Positions 27,423-39,638 of a stretch of 64,000 nucleotides of DNA are shown one piece after another. Every line of letters begins with the position of its first letter. The stretch's first letter is position 1. The DNA comes from Otis tarda. Taxonomy: Eukaryota; Chordata; Aves; Otidiformes; Otididae. The stretch is taken from contig CM048554.1 in assembly GCA_026413225.1 (NCBI GenBank), forward strand, positions 54,519,463-54,583,462. The letters are read 5' to 3'. The translations under genes and the position numbers were made by a program. The notes beneath the pieces were generated by a model. That model had not been told where the DNA came from. It saw only the letters and a list, made by a program, of their open reading frames with translations, and searched no databases.

Positions 27423-27665
27423 TCAGAGGGAGGTATAAGCTTTACACAAACTCCCAAGGAATATCTGTGAGAGATATACATATGTACTTTCTTCCTCACT
27501 GTTAATACCTGCACATACACTTAACTTAGATGAAGTTTTCTTTCCAAAGCTAGTCTTGGAGCTGTCAATGTCATTTGGTAATGCCAGCGCTGGTGCATTT
27601 ATAACAACGGCAAAAGCTAAGATACACATTAAAGAAAAGGCCTGTTTATTAACATTCTGAGCCAT
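27423..27665 (-). other. 80-codon minus-strand frame with a signal-peptide-like N-terminus
   Basis: The predicted product starts MAQNVNKQAFSLMCILAFAV and continues to an Ala-Leu-Ala site near residue 28, resembling a cleavable signal peptide. The rest has no domain I know. It lies in a long intron of CDC42BPA, on the same strand, with no neighbour to suggest a function. It is probably chance. Confidence 0.15.
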
Positions 27666-30558
27666 CCTTTAGCTATCAGGTAAAATACTACATGAGTTGT
27701 TCACATAAATTAATCAATCAGAAATTAAAAATCATCAAAGTTTTATGTTCTGATGGATGTTACCTCAAAAACATTGTATCACATTTATTTAAACTAGAAA
27801 GTGGATTAAAAAGTGGATTAAAGAAAAAAGAAAAAAAAAAGAATATCCTTAAATAGGAGTACTGATGTTATTTCCAGCTACCAAGCTTTTATCCTTCTTC
27901 AATTCAGTAGGTATCAGGAGACAGCTTCAAAAACATGCAATTTCTCTGCACAATTCTAGTAACAGCTAGATTTTGATCTCTTCCCCCCTATAAATTCATC
28001 ATGTAATCCCATAATGCTACTGCAGAAATGGCATTCAAATTTGGAACTCCAAAATCTGAAATACAGTCACAGCAATTTCATTTAATTAATGCTGAGGTTC
28101 CTTGTATTTGATGCTTGAGAACCTTGGCCAACATACTTCGGATAGAAAAGCGACTCACATTTGACATCGGAGTGATCTGCACACCGAATACCATTGCAGT
28201 CAGTATCACTCCCAAACAAAACTGACAACAGAAAGGTGATTAACAATAGAAAAGAGCAAGAGGAGTGGCACACTGAGGATAAAAACAGAAACACAATTTT
28301 TAAGAGGTACAAAAACATTCAGATAAAACAAAAATTGTCGAAGTACAACACTATATATAATTCATGAGAATATCTATCCTGAAAGAACTGGGGCACTAAA
28401 AGGAAACAACCAAAACATTCTGCTACCTCATTGTATGAAAAAATCTGGAACAAACATGCCTAAAGCATGATTTCTAGGTCACTAGCTACAACTCAGACCA
28501 AATCCTGATGCATATTGGCTATTTATCTGAAATACCACTACTACAGCTGTTACATTACCCATCTTTTAGGAGAAGCAGCAGCAAAATACTACTATGTTCT
28601 TCCCTGTGCAACACGCTTCCAAAAAGCATGTGGCCACCACAGTTAAACTTTCAGGAAAAGAGCATTAGTGGCATTTAGATAATGTGTTTTCTTTTGCTTT
28701 CTTTTGCTTTACCAGTTGCAAATGTTCTTAAAAAAAAATAAAACAAAAAAAAAAACCTAACAGTAGAATGGGTCTCATTTCAAAGTCTGGTCATTTAACA
28801 TACACTCAAGTGCTCCTTACATTTTTAATCTTTGCAAAACATCCCCTTATAAACAGGCATTATATTACAGCAGTATTAATGATAAAATGCCGAAGTGAGA
28901 ACCCCATTGGCAAAGCCACAAATCAAACAACAAAGGACTAGGAATGTATAGGAGCTTTTTTTTTTTTTTGTTAAACATTCATAGTAATAAATACACAAGC
29001 ATAATAATTAGCATGTTGTTTTGAAGTGCAATGGTAATGAATTTTCTATCAAAATTTTACGACGACACCTATTTCATCTAGGGGACATGAACTATTTGAG
29101 GATGGAAACATCACATCTGCTGCCTATTACATACTAACAGTGCTGAATTACAAAGGCTTTGATCTGTTTGGAGGAAAAAGTAGAGATGGTAGGCATTTGC
29201 TCTTCTGGGAAGAGTTACGACCAAAATACAGACTTATGGAGTAAAATACAGTAGTTTACGTAGTACATGAAGTACTCTCCACCTGGTAACAGTAGACAGC
29301 ATCTCAACAGTTTACCCACAAACACATTTTAAAAGTTAGGTCTAAATTAAACTGAATACAAAAACCTTTCACATCAGGTGAACAAACAGTTTCTCAGAAA
29401 TAACACAGCTGAAATCTTCAAAATGCAAGAGAACTGCTTAGGGAAAATACTCTGCTGGCGTTTTTCCACAAAGCGTTATCACAAAGGACTCTTTTTAGCA
29501 GGCAGACACAGCTCTTCAACAGAACTAGCAGACTTCAAAATATTCCAGAACAGCAACTGGCAGCTTAGCCTCACCCCACCTTAAAGCACTCCTAGCTACA
29601 ACTCTTTCACGAAAAACCACAATCTCAAAGGAAACAAAACACAACCCAGTAACAAACCAAAACCAACTGCAGTACACCTTTTTGACAAAAATCCCCTTTT
29701 TCTGGGGTGACGCAGCCAAGTGGGAACAGTAAAAGAGGGGATGGCCAATATAGACTCTGATAGATGGAGGTATCAAACGAGCTCATTCTGCCAGCTTAAT
29801 GATTCAACTTAAACAACAGGGAGTTTTCCTCCTGATTCTGTCAGAGCAAAGTACATCCATTGAGTGCATCTGAAAATTCTGCCTCTTGAAAGGCAATCTT
29901 TTCTCTGCATATGAGAACTACCATGTTATTCAGTAGTGAATAATACATTAAAGAAAAGTTGATGCTATTTTTGTGGAAAAAACCAATCATGGCCTCCAAA
30001 AAAGCTAGACAAGAATGACTTAATATTTTCCTTTGAATAGAATACTTTTTATATATATAAACCAAGGTAAAGATAACTTCCACTTATTTAGCAAAATCCC
30101 CTCACTCCATTTTAAAGATAATTTCATTAAGTCCAAAAGAAAATGGTGAAAAAAAAAAAACACAAAGCAGACCACACAGTGGTGTTTTCAACTTCTGTAT
30201 ACACTGAAAAAACTAACTACGAAACAGACTCTGACCCTTCAATAAACCTGTTCAAAGTTGATCATATTTCACAAACAGGTTTCCAGTCTTGCTTTTATAA
30301 ATTATGGATCATTAGCTTTGAAATATGCCAGTGTGCAAGATTCATCACATGCATTCAGATATTCATTCATGTCTCTGACCATATGGCAGAAGACTCGCAA
30401 TGGTTCTCAATAACCACAAGATGCAGGCAGGTCAGTTCGATCTGCTTACTATTACAGCAAATACTTGTTACCAGCTTAGACTCTTTAAGGGAAATTATTT
30501 TCACTCCATGAAGTAATTCCCCATAACTCCAACAAGAATTTGGAGCTCAAATTACTTA

Positions 30559-30708
<150 letters not shown>

Positions 30709-32615
30709 CTATGAAGTGGGAATGGTAAGAAAACATAAGAGGGGAAAAATAATTTATTGAGTGAATCCGAGACTAAAAACAAATTTAAGCATAAAAATTA
30801 ATTTAATGCGAAAATTATTCTGGGCATTAAAAAAGCCAACCAAGATGCTTAGATATTCTGCAAAAAGTAGCTGATTCAGCCTCATTTTAGTATTTAACCA
30901 ACCTCAATATGCTTCATATTTATACCTCTCCAAGTACAGTAAGTCTCACAACAAAATAGTATCAGCTTCACCCACTGTCCCATCACCAAACATAAAACAT
31001 ATAGATACTCTGGATTCCCTTATAATAACAATAATCTTTGATAGAATGCAAAAGGAGGAAAAGATTAAAGCACAGACCTATAAAACTGAAACCAACGGTG
31101 TTAACTCTGGATCTCATTTAATGGCCCTGATTTCCCAAGCTTTCCTTTCCCTTTTTTCTTACCATCTTCTTTTTCCATTAAACATATTATTTTGGAGAGT
31201 AAAGTTTTTATACTACTTATACGAAGGCAAAGATTACGAGATTTTCAGTGGCTTACAGAACAATTCCAGATACTGTTGACATTGTGTGCAATACAGGATC
31301 TGCCAACATACAGTGGAAGGTGTCACCTTCTCTAATTTAACTGGTAGGGAAACATACACTTGATTTCTGATTTATTAATGAAATATAAAACCTGCTTGCC
31401 AAAAAAAAAAAAAAATCAAACTAATTATAACTAACAAACCAATTATAAGTAATCTAATTCAACATCCACTGCTGTGGCATTCCTTTCAAACATCATTGTG
31501 GACAGACTAATTAGAAAAAGTTTCCCACTAAAGTATGTAGCATCTGTAGCATCTGAAAGCTTTTGCCTAGAGTTCCAACCTCTGCTTCCAGGAAGGCAGC
31601 ATATATCTGCATTTGAAACACTGACTCTTAAAAATAGTGTATAATGAATCACAAATAATAAAAAAATATTAAAGATGCAATATTCCAATATGATTCTTTG
31701 AAATTTTGGTAAAGCAACATGAAGGGACTTCTTATTAGTTCTCCTCATTTGCTCAAGCCTATCCACCTTCAGAAAAATAAAATAAAATATGTGGAAAAAG
31801 TTCTGCAAAATTATACCAGCTATATCTCAGATCGGGGCAGGCAGAAAGCTTATGCCTGTTTCTTTTCCCTCATTCCTATAACAATAAATGTGACGAACAA
31901 AGATTTTAACAACTTGGTAGAGAATAACCCAGGCATCCTCATTGATTCTAAGTCATGAAGAAAGTACAGAACACATTTCCACAAAGTTCTAAATGTGCTG
32001 ACAATCCAAGTTTCATCTGTTGCTTTCTGACGTGAACAGTAAACTTCTCAAACCATGCTCACAAGCCTTACACAAGATAAATATCTTCTATTCAGAGGTG
32101 CTCCTATGCTTTCTCTGAAACAAGATCTACAGTATTAGCTTCTCATGCTTTGAACTTCTAGAAAATACATTAAGCCTTTGGAACTTAACATAATTATTAT
32201 CAATTGATACATTATATAGCAAGATCTGAAAGAGTTTAACTTATTGCTTTGCAAGTACACTGAAAAAACCTCTTAAGATTCCAATAACTGATGTGGGATC
32301 TCCACAATCATTCGTCAGCATTTTTAAAAGCAGTACAACTCAGTAACTGGATATACCAAAATAAAGGAATTTTGGCTCTTACAACACAGGAGTCTGCACC
32401 TCACATTTTGCAAGAGCAACATAGTAGTCTAATCACAAGGAAACTCTCAACTCCTCAAACATGCCAATATTTAAACTGTAATTCACAGTATTAAGTTATG
32501 TGCTAGAAGTTAAACACATGCACAGGAATCAAAGCTAATTTTAACAACTAATTTTTAAACAAAACAGTTCAGTCAATGCATAGCATCCCATTCAACATCA
32601 AAAATCCACGTCCTC

Positions 32616-32635
32616 AAAAAAATATATATTTTTTT
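32616..32635. repeat. AT-only palindrome
   Basis: Seven A, TATATA and seven T form a perfect 20-base palindrome in AT-rich intron DNA, about 180 bases from the 3' end of the long CR1 copy. Confidence 0.85.
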
Positions 32636-32812
32636 TAAAAAAGGCTTTAAAAATACTTCCTAAATGCACACAATCATCCAGATCTATTTAAGTCTCAAAT
32701 TCTTCTCAAAATACTGCTGTATAACAGCACCACCCTTCCAAGAGAAAGAAAAAGCACAGCTTTAGGGACATTAAATTCTAGTAACTAGTGGAAGTTTAAC
32801 ACGGGCATTTAA

Positions 32813-34000
32813 TCCTAAACCACAGACTTGTTCAGGTTGGAAGAGACCTCTTGAGATCATCTTCTCCAACCTCAGCTGCTCAAGTAAGGTCAGCTAAAGC
32901 AGGCTGATGAGGACTGTCTTCAGTTGGGTTGTGAGTATCTCTAAGAATGGAGACTCTACAACTCCTCCAGGTAACATGTTCCAGTGTTTGACCACCCTTA
33001 CAGTAAAAAAAAAAAAAAAAAAAAAAAAGTGTTTTCTTGTGTTCAGATGAAATTCCATGTGTTTCAGTTTGTGCCCATTGCCTCCTGTCCCATCACCAGG
33101 CACTACTGTGAGGAACCTAGCTCCCTTGTCTTCAGTCCCTCCCATCAGGTATTTATACAAACTGACAATAACTGCCCCAACCCTTCACTTATCTGGGATG
33201 AAAAATTCTAGCTCTCTCAGCTTCTCCTCACATAAAAGATGCTCCAGTACCTTAAACATCTTTCTGGCCTTGCGCTGGACTTGCTCCAGTAGCTCCATCT
33301 CTCTTTTGCACAGGGAAGCTCAAAATTGGACACAATACTTCAAATGCAGCTGCACCAGGGCTGAGTGGGGAGAACAGGCCCCCCTGACCTGCTGGCAACA
33401 CTTTTCCTTGCAGCCCAGAATACCCTTAGCCTTTTTTGCTGTGAGAGTGTATTGCTAGCTTATGGTCCACTTGTTATCCACCAGGACCTCAAGCGAAGCT
33501 CCTTTCCAGCCAGCTGGCTGCCAGAGTATACTGGGTTTGTTTTATTCCACCCCAGATGAAGGGCATTACATTTCCCTTTGCTGGACTCCATGAGATTTCT
33601 CTCTGCCTGCTTCTTCAGTCTGTTAAAGTCCACCTGAATGTTGGCAGATCCATCTGGCAGATCAGCCACTTCCCCCTGATTTTATGATCTGCAATTTGCT
33701 GAGAGTGCACTCCATCCCATTGTCCAGGACATTAATGAAGATATCGGCCCCAGTATTGAGCCCTGGAGTACACCACCATTGACTGGCCTCCAGCTGGACT
33801 TTGTATCACTGATCACGAGCTCTGGGCCCAGTAGTTCTGCCAGTTTTCAATCCTCCTCACTGTTGCTTATCTAATGCATACTTTGTCAGCTTGCCTATGA
33901 TGATGTTATGGCAGACAGCATCAAAGGCATTACTAAAGTCAAGGTAAACAACATCCACCACTCAATCACATCAACTGCTCAATCTACACAAATTTATTTT
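32813..34000 (-). mobile_element. CR1 LINE, 3' fragment of about 1.2 kb with decayed reverse transcriptase
   Basis: Read on the minus strand, this copy runs from the palm region of the CR1 ORF2 reverse transcriptase to the 3' untranslated end. Recognisable pieces are a DFSNAFDAV-like stretch near 33930-33960, AERNLMESSKGKCNALHLG at about 33555-33615, GNGHKLKHMEFHLNTRKH near 33030-33090 and RVVKHWNMLPGGVVES at about 32940-33000. The catalytic FADD region is out of frame (an LSKLQII-like reading near 33690-33710). The copy is 5'-truncated, as is usual for CR1, and cannot encode an active enzyme. Its 3' end (at 32813-32850) has the family's AGGTTGGAAGAGACCTC stretch, seen on the plus strand. A run of 24 A (33006-33029) interrupts the coding part. 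It lies in the same orientation as CDC42BPA. Confidence 0.93.
33006..33029. repeat. A24 run within the CR1 copy
   Basis: The run sits where other CR1 copies have CAGTGTAAAAAATTTT-type sequence, inside the ORF2 tail and not at the element's end. It looks like slippage expansion of a short A run native to CR1. Confidence 0.85.
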
Positions 34001-35358
34001 TTTTAAAGGTCACTTCTGTTACATTCCATTTTAATAAAAATAGCACATAAAGAACTAGTCATACATTGACACTAAAATGATGAAAAACAGTATTACTGAT
34101 ATTTTCCCCAGCAGTCTGCAAAACTAGCTCCTCTTAGCAGGCTATCAAAGATAAAGAACAGAAGCTGCCCTGTGCTTAGTGAAAACAAGGAAACTGGCAA
34201 GATTATAACAAATTCTAGAAGGCTGTTGCAGAATATGTAATATTATCTTTGAAATACTATTAATAGTAACATCAGAATTACATAAAACATGGGACCGTTT
34301 TTACTGTCCACATTAACAAAGCACAAAGCTGGCTGGGAGGTATTTAAGCCAACAGTTAGATTCTTCACAAATGTGGAATCCTGTTTCTATATGAACTCCA
34401 CCAAAACCGACAGATTTTCAAGTATCTGAGCTGACAGAACAGAAAGCAATATAACAGCAAAAAGTATTGCAATTCTGAAAAAAAATCCACGTATAGTATT
34501 TATTTTATTGGAGACATTGTGGGGGTGGAGATTATGACTGTATAGTAGATTTTTAAGAAAATATTAGAACTTGCTAATGATATAGAACCCAAAGCACATG
34601 ACAACAAAATCCAAATAAGCAGAATCTATCAATGTGTAGTTGTTTACTTTTTCAGGCATAAACATTACCAAAACTGCATCACAATCAAAACATATTTTAA
34701 GTGGGAAAGATTTCACAGAAAATTGGCACTTCTTCCTCATATTATCTTCTTTTTGCAAGTCTTTCAAAGTACTTGAAAACTAAACAACATGAAGTATTAA
34801 AGAGACACTTTAATCTTCAATTACAGCTTCCAACTTTCGTTTATGAACATTAAGTGGCATTTCTTCCATGCTGCAAGAACATTTTATTGCTTTATGACCT
34901 CTTAGTGGGTTTAAGTCCTCAAAAAAGCAAAGACCAATCAAAATGAACTGTTGTTTCAGAACTGGGCTACTCCCTATTTCTAACTGTAAAACAGCAATCA
35001 GCAATGTTAATCATAAAAATGAAAGTCAAATAGAAAATTTATGCTAGTAAGTTCACTTTTATTTTTATGAATCCAATTAAACTGGAATGATGAATTATAA
35101 GAAAGAAGACGCAGATAGACCAGGGTTTATCAACAAATGCAAAGTGGTTTAGAAAACAAAGCTGCATTCCTGAGATATTTATAGTAAAACTTTAAAAGTT
35201 TCTGACCACTCTCCACCCTTCAGAATCTTATGCACAAAATCACGTATCCTCACACGGTCCAGAACACAAAATCAGCAAATAAACAAACTGTATCTCTGTC
35301 TTAAACCACAACAAAGAATTTGCAATTCCATCCATATATACATAAAAGCAACACTCAC

Positions 35359-35454
35359 TAAATAGTTTTCATCCTGGAATGCATAATGTAATGTTGTGAT
35401 CCACTGGTTATCTCCATTCACTAACACATCTCTCTCTTCTCGAAAACAGGCTGT
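35359..35454 (-). CDS. CDC42BPA: CDC42BPA coding exon with helix C of the kinase domain
   Basis: This 96-base minus-strand exon (32 codons, phase 0 at both ends) has a pyrimidine-rich CTCTGCTTTAG acceptor and a GTGAGT donor. It reads [20 protein letters not shown], then [12 protein letters not shown], residues 119-150 in the numbering set by the glycine loop. FREERDVL is helix C. By alignment with PKA its second Glu (residue 125) is the partner of Lys106. [10 protein letters not shown] forms strands beta-4 and beta-5 ahead of the hinge. The tail reads QDENYL, whereas I recall QDDNNL in the human alpha protein. ENYL also occurs in the related kinase DMPK, so this may be ordinary lineage variation. 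The frame is intact and continues into the exon at 30560-30708. Confidence 0.96.
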
Positions 35455-35807
35455 CTAAAGCAGAGAAAAAAATAATTACAAGATTTAAGTAAAATATAGA
35501 AATAAACATATTTTGCAAGCTGACTATGTTTTAACATTGTATTTTGGGGAAAAAAAAAAAATTCAAAACTGCCTCTCAGTTAAAAAGCCATTTACTACAC
35601 TCTCTGAACATGCCAAAAGCTGTGAAAAATTAGGTATCAGAAAAGTCTACCTTCTTTAAAATTAAACAGCTGTACTTCTCTACATTGTTAAGTGCTACAA
35701 AGGCAGAAATAAGCTGCTGCTTTCCATTGTCTAAAAATACATAGTTAAAACCTTACCTTTTTTGTAGATATTGATATTGAAATCAAGTATCAATAATGAC
35801 AGAAGAG

Positions 35808-36015
35808 AATCATAGAATGCTTTGGGTTGGAAGGGACCTTTAAAGGTCATCTAGTTCAACCTCCCTGCAAGGAGCAGGGACATCTCCAACCAGATCAGGT
35901 TGCTCAGAGCCCTGTTCAACCTGGCCTTGAATGTTTCCGGGGCGGGGGGGCGCATCCACCACCTCTCTGGGCAACCTATTCCAGTGTTCCACCATCCTCA
36001 TCGTAAATAGCAATA
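35808..36015 (-). mobile_element. CR1 LINE 3' end fragment
   Basis: On the plus strand this begins AATCATAGAATGCTTTGGG, followed by the GGTTGGAAGGGACCTTTAAA stretch, which is the reverse complement of an avian CR1 3' end. The minus strand still encodes MVEHWNRLPREVVDAP of the ORF2 tail. A G-run (35939-35950) has grown within the copy and shifts the frame. A 10-base direct repeat (ATCAATAATG) lies at 35789-35798 and 36033-36042, outside both ends. Confidence 0.95.
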
Positions 36016-36455
36016 TATGATTGAACAAAAGAATCAATAATGGCATTATACAATTTTAACTGCAATAGGAGTTAAAGAACTTTGTTTTCACAAGAAAACA
36101 AAAGGTACTAAACAGCAAAGCCAACATACAGTTTTGTTCAGAAAAAGATCTAAAAGATAGCGCAAAAGAAAGAACAGTAATTGTACAGGGTCTATTTAGA
36201 AGGTAGATGGAGAGTTAGAAAAAACCGTAGAGTATAATCTCTTCCAGCACGCTCTGCTACTTCACAAAGATGTTTCATCAATTTGAACCGTGACCTGTCT
36301 CTTCCATCTTAGAAGACAGCCAAGTTTAAATGAAAAATCAAGCCTTTTATTTTTGCTTTTCCAATTTAATTTCCAAAAACAATAGGCAAATACCAGAACT
36401 CTGACATGGTTATTGTTGGCTGTGAGATTTGGAGAGTGAAGAATGAAAAGTGAAG

Positions 36456-36486
36456 CTTAGGAGTGTGTGAGCTACACACTCCTAAG
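36456..36486. repeat. Perfect 13-base-pair hairpin
   Basis: CTTAGGAGTGTGT (36456-36468) and ACACACTCCTAAG (36474-36486) are exact reverse complements separated by the five-base loop GAGCT. It lies inside an intron of CDC42BPA, so its RNA form would be transcribed with the gene. The stem is too short for an ordinary microRNA precursor unless flanking pairing extends it. Confidence 0.9.
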
Positions 36487-36589
36487 AATACATGCAGTAA
36501 AAACGGAGCAGAAAATAACTCCTTCCTCCAAGCAAATAAGCCATATCAAGTCTTGTTTTCCTGAATACAGGGAGTAAGAATAATGCAGA

Positions 36590-37021
36590 TCAAGAAAAAG
36601 AAAGATGGTATACTTTCATCATAGCCCAATGCGTGAGATAAATCAATGACATTTGAGAAAATGACAAAACATACTTTAAACAAATACCCTTATCAAATGA
36701 AAAATGGACTTGGGGGTGGGAGAGGGGAAAAGGATTATCTTCGGAAGGAAGAAAAGCTGTTCTATGCTTCAGCTTGATTTTTTTTCCTTCATTATTTGTA
36801 AATTCTTGACACATTTCAGAGCAAGATACTATGAACTCTTGTTGTTTCACAGGGATAAATGACACAGTTTCTCTACTTGTCATGACACAATTCACAGGAT
36901 TAGTTACTACAGAGAGTTCATATAATTCCACTTGTTTTTGCCATGATTTAACAAAAGACCATGCATTCCTTGAGCACTCTAGACTCCCACCTCTGGGCAG
37001 TATGCCTAGGGCTGACAGCAA
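36590..37021 (-). other. Unassigned 143-codon minus-strand open frame
   Basis: This is a frame of 143 codons in the same orientation as CDC42BPA inside its 4.2-kb intron, starting MLSALGILPRGGSLECSRNA. Its composition looks more protein-like than that of most frames here (mixed charged and polar residues, no long repeats). I do not recognise a domain or a transposon family. Confidence 0.2.
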
Positions 37022-39638
37022 CAGCTATTACCACAGTAGATCACAGCTGAGACAGTAACAGCCAAAGAGTCTAAGTGCTTCATGAGCAGGGGGGAGACAG
37101 GGGGGAAGAGAGAGAGATGCTAGCAGTGGTTCTTGTAATTACTGTAACATAGCTCAATTAAGTTTGGTCTTAAGATAAATAAATAAATAAAGATCAAGCC
37201 TTTTTTTTTGTGTGTGTCTTTCATTGTTTCAAAATTACACTCCATCTTCCCTATGCACAGTCCCTTTGATTGCTGGCAGAGACCTTCAGAGGACACCTGA
37301 TCCAACTCTCTGTCACAGTAAAGCCACTCAGTGTTATGGTTATATCTGTTCTGTTATCATGGCCTTCAAGCAGCAAAGAATTCAGGCTGCTCAGCTATTT
37401 GGTGCTCATGTCCTTACAGCTCAGAGTTAGCACCTTCTGGGAGTGCTGACTGCTTCCTTGCTGCATAACATTTGCCCTGGTCTCTCCTGAGCCTCATCTG
37501 GCACCACCATGGCACACGTGTAACTATAAGTGATTGTCAACACTCAGGGTAACAGGTTTGGGAGTGTAACAGCAAGCTGTCGCACACTTGCAGGTACTCC
37601 TTGTATCAGTAATGTTCCCAGTTCTACCTCACTTCCCTGAGTTTTCAACAGTGGCAAGTATTTGGAAAACTTCTGCTCCTTAGAATACAAAAGAACACCA
37701 GCCTCACAACTTGTATAATTTCATTCTAACAAGGTTTCTGCACACAATTACTCTCAGAGCTTGCAGTCATCAACTTTAATCTGGCATTCCCAAGCCTCTT
37801 TGAGTACATACTCCTTTTCTGCTGTTACAAATTACTCCCACTTCCCACAGAATCAATACAGGGATACATGAACAATTTATTTCTGCCGTTTATGTGTACA
37901 CCTATCTATATGCTTGTCTTGCGTTTTTGGGCTGCATGATTTTCCTATGTATTTCAGTGTTAGTGCAGGACATTGCTAACAGAACCAAGATGGGTCATTC
38001 TTCCTAGCAGGAGTAACAAGTGAGATGCATTCATCAATGTTTTAAAACAACAGGTTACAGTTGTTGAAGGTCATGCTTTGCAATGTATTTTCACTCCAGA
38101 TGGTTCTCTTTCCACTGCATACCCATGGGTTACAAATACATGCAAAAACATAGCTGTAATTCTTTTTAGGCTAATGGTTCAGACTTCCAGAAATTCAGCT
38201 GGACCCAAGGGAAGAGTATTTTTAATACCTTGCACAGAGAAAAATCTTTCAAATCTATTTATAACTGTATTTTAATGGAAAGAAATAGCTTTTAAACTGA
38301 CTTTTAAAGGGTACATTTAAAAATAGAGTGGAACTTTATTTCTGGGCTTTTCTTTTCACTGAAATAATAAAACTTAGAGTAATGACATCTATCTTGGAGA
38401 GAAATACCTCTTTGCATCAAGACTAATGCCAAATTGCAGTATCTGAATAATTTCTGGATAAACAGGAAATACATTGTGCACATCTAACCACAATCTGCAC
38501 TGCATTTATACTTCTTAATGTGATAATATTTTCATTAAAAGACACAGGACACATACACATCAGAAATGGTCTTTAATTTGTCTAGATACATTTTTTTTTT
38601 TTTTAAGTGTGATAGGAAGTGTGATCAACCGGAAACTAACACAAATGTGGAAAAATCAGAATAAATTTGGAAACAATTGAACAGCAAGGCACTCAGAGTA
38701 GCAAAGCAGGAGTCTCAAATAAAAAATGAGGTTAGAGATAATTCGATTAGGCAAGTTGGAAGAGACACTATGATAGTGCTTGCACTGCCGAAATTAAAGA
38801 AAATAAAGGGGCCAAAGTAATTTGGCCATTTGGTAATCTATATGTGTAAGACACCAAGTTACATTTTTATGAGTCTATTTTTTAGGCAGTTTATTTTTAG
38901 TATGCATACACAGATGAAGAATTTCAAAGCAATTTAAAGAGTTAGATACATATACTGTTTAAAATTAAGACACAAATCTTCAAGTGTAGATTGCATTTTA
39001 TAAGTTTCTTTCCAAAGGAATCCAGGGAAATTTACTGAGGATTCTACGAAGAGTGGAGTTCTATCATGAAAGTTGGAACCCAAGGCAAAGCAGGGCTGGT
39101 GAAAGAACTGTTTCACCTTTTTCTGAACACAGAACAGACCCAAGCTTTAACGAGGAACTGTTCATCACAAATTTTTGCAGACAGACATTTTTACGAAACG
39201 TGCACTCCAATTAATTTGAAACTTTTATCCTTCTGATTTTTCAATCTACAAATTGGACCTTGACTAAGTTTAACTACTGATAAACTAATAGGCTTGTTAA
39301 GTTATAGTTCAGCAGTTACCTTTCACCATGGAAAATACTTGCTAAAGACTACATTCCTAACTGGAATAAACGCATTAAAAGATTGCTTGTGTAGTCGGTA
39401 ATGCTGGAGCAATTACAGAAAAGGTAAAATGTCTAAAACATCCATCCCCACCTAAGTCAAGATTCCACGCCATTTTAATCCTTCTGATGAACTACTTTAA
39501 GCTTAATTTTAATATTAATCTTCATATTGTCAGTAAGTGGTGAAGCACCTCCTCAATCCCTCTACATGTGGTAAGAGAAGTAAAAATTCAGAACAGTAAG
39601 AAGGTGTATAATTATAGAAAGCATCTCTGTAGTCTTAC

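Larger units (their letters stand above)
30709..35358 (-). other. CDC42BPA: CDC42BPA intron, 4.65 kb
   Basis: This intron lies between the helix-C exon and the HRD exon, with GTGAGT and TTCATAG borders. About a quarter of it is one minus-strand CR1 copy (32813-34000). An AT-only palindrome lies at 32616-32635. I found no other gene. Confidence 0.9.
35455..39638 (-). other. CDC42BPA: CDC42BPA intron, 4.2 kb
   Basis: This intron lies between the lysine exon and the helix-C exon, with GTAAGA and CTTTAG borders. It holds a minus-strand CR1 fragment (35808-36015), a strong hairpin (36456-36486) and a 143-codon minus-strand open frame (36590-37021) that I do not recognise. A purine-rich G-run stretch lies at 37087-37117. 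The rest is AT-rich and unassigned. Confidence 0.9.

Noticed and set aside
32894-33669. Minus-strand frames at 32894-33160 and 33460-33669, and plus-strand frames at 33057-33559, as host genes
   Set aside because: The minus-strand frames are pieces of CR1 reverse transcriptase. The plus-strand ones are shadows of the same element.
35840-36046. 68-codon minus-strand frame as a gene
   Set aside because: It encodes the CR1 ORF2 tail (HWNRLPREVV) and then leaves frame. It belongs to the transposon.
38740-38780. Possible CR1 end (AAGTTGGAAGAGACACTATG)
   Set aside because: The match is limited to about 15 bases and lacks the ATTCTATGA-type terminus.
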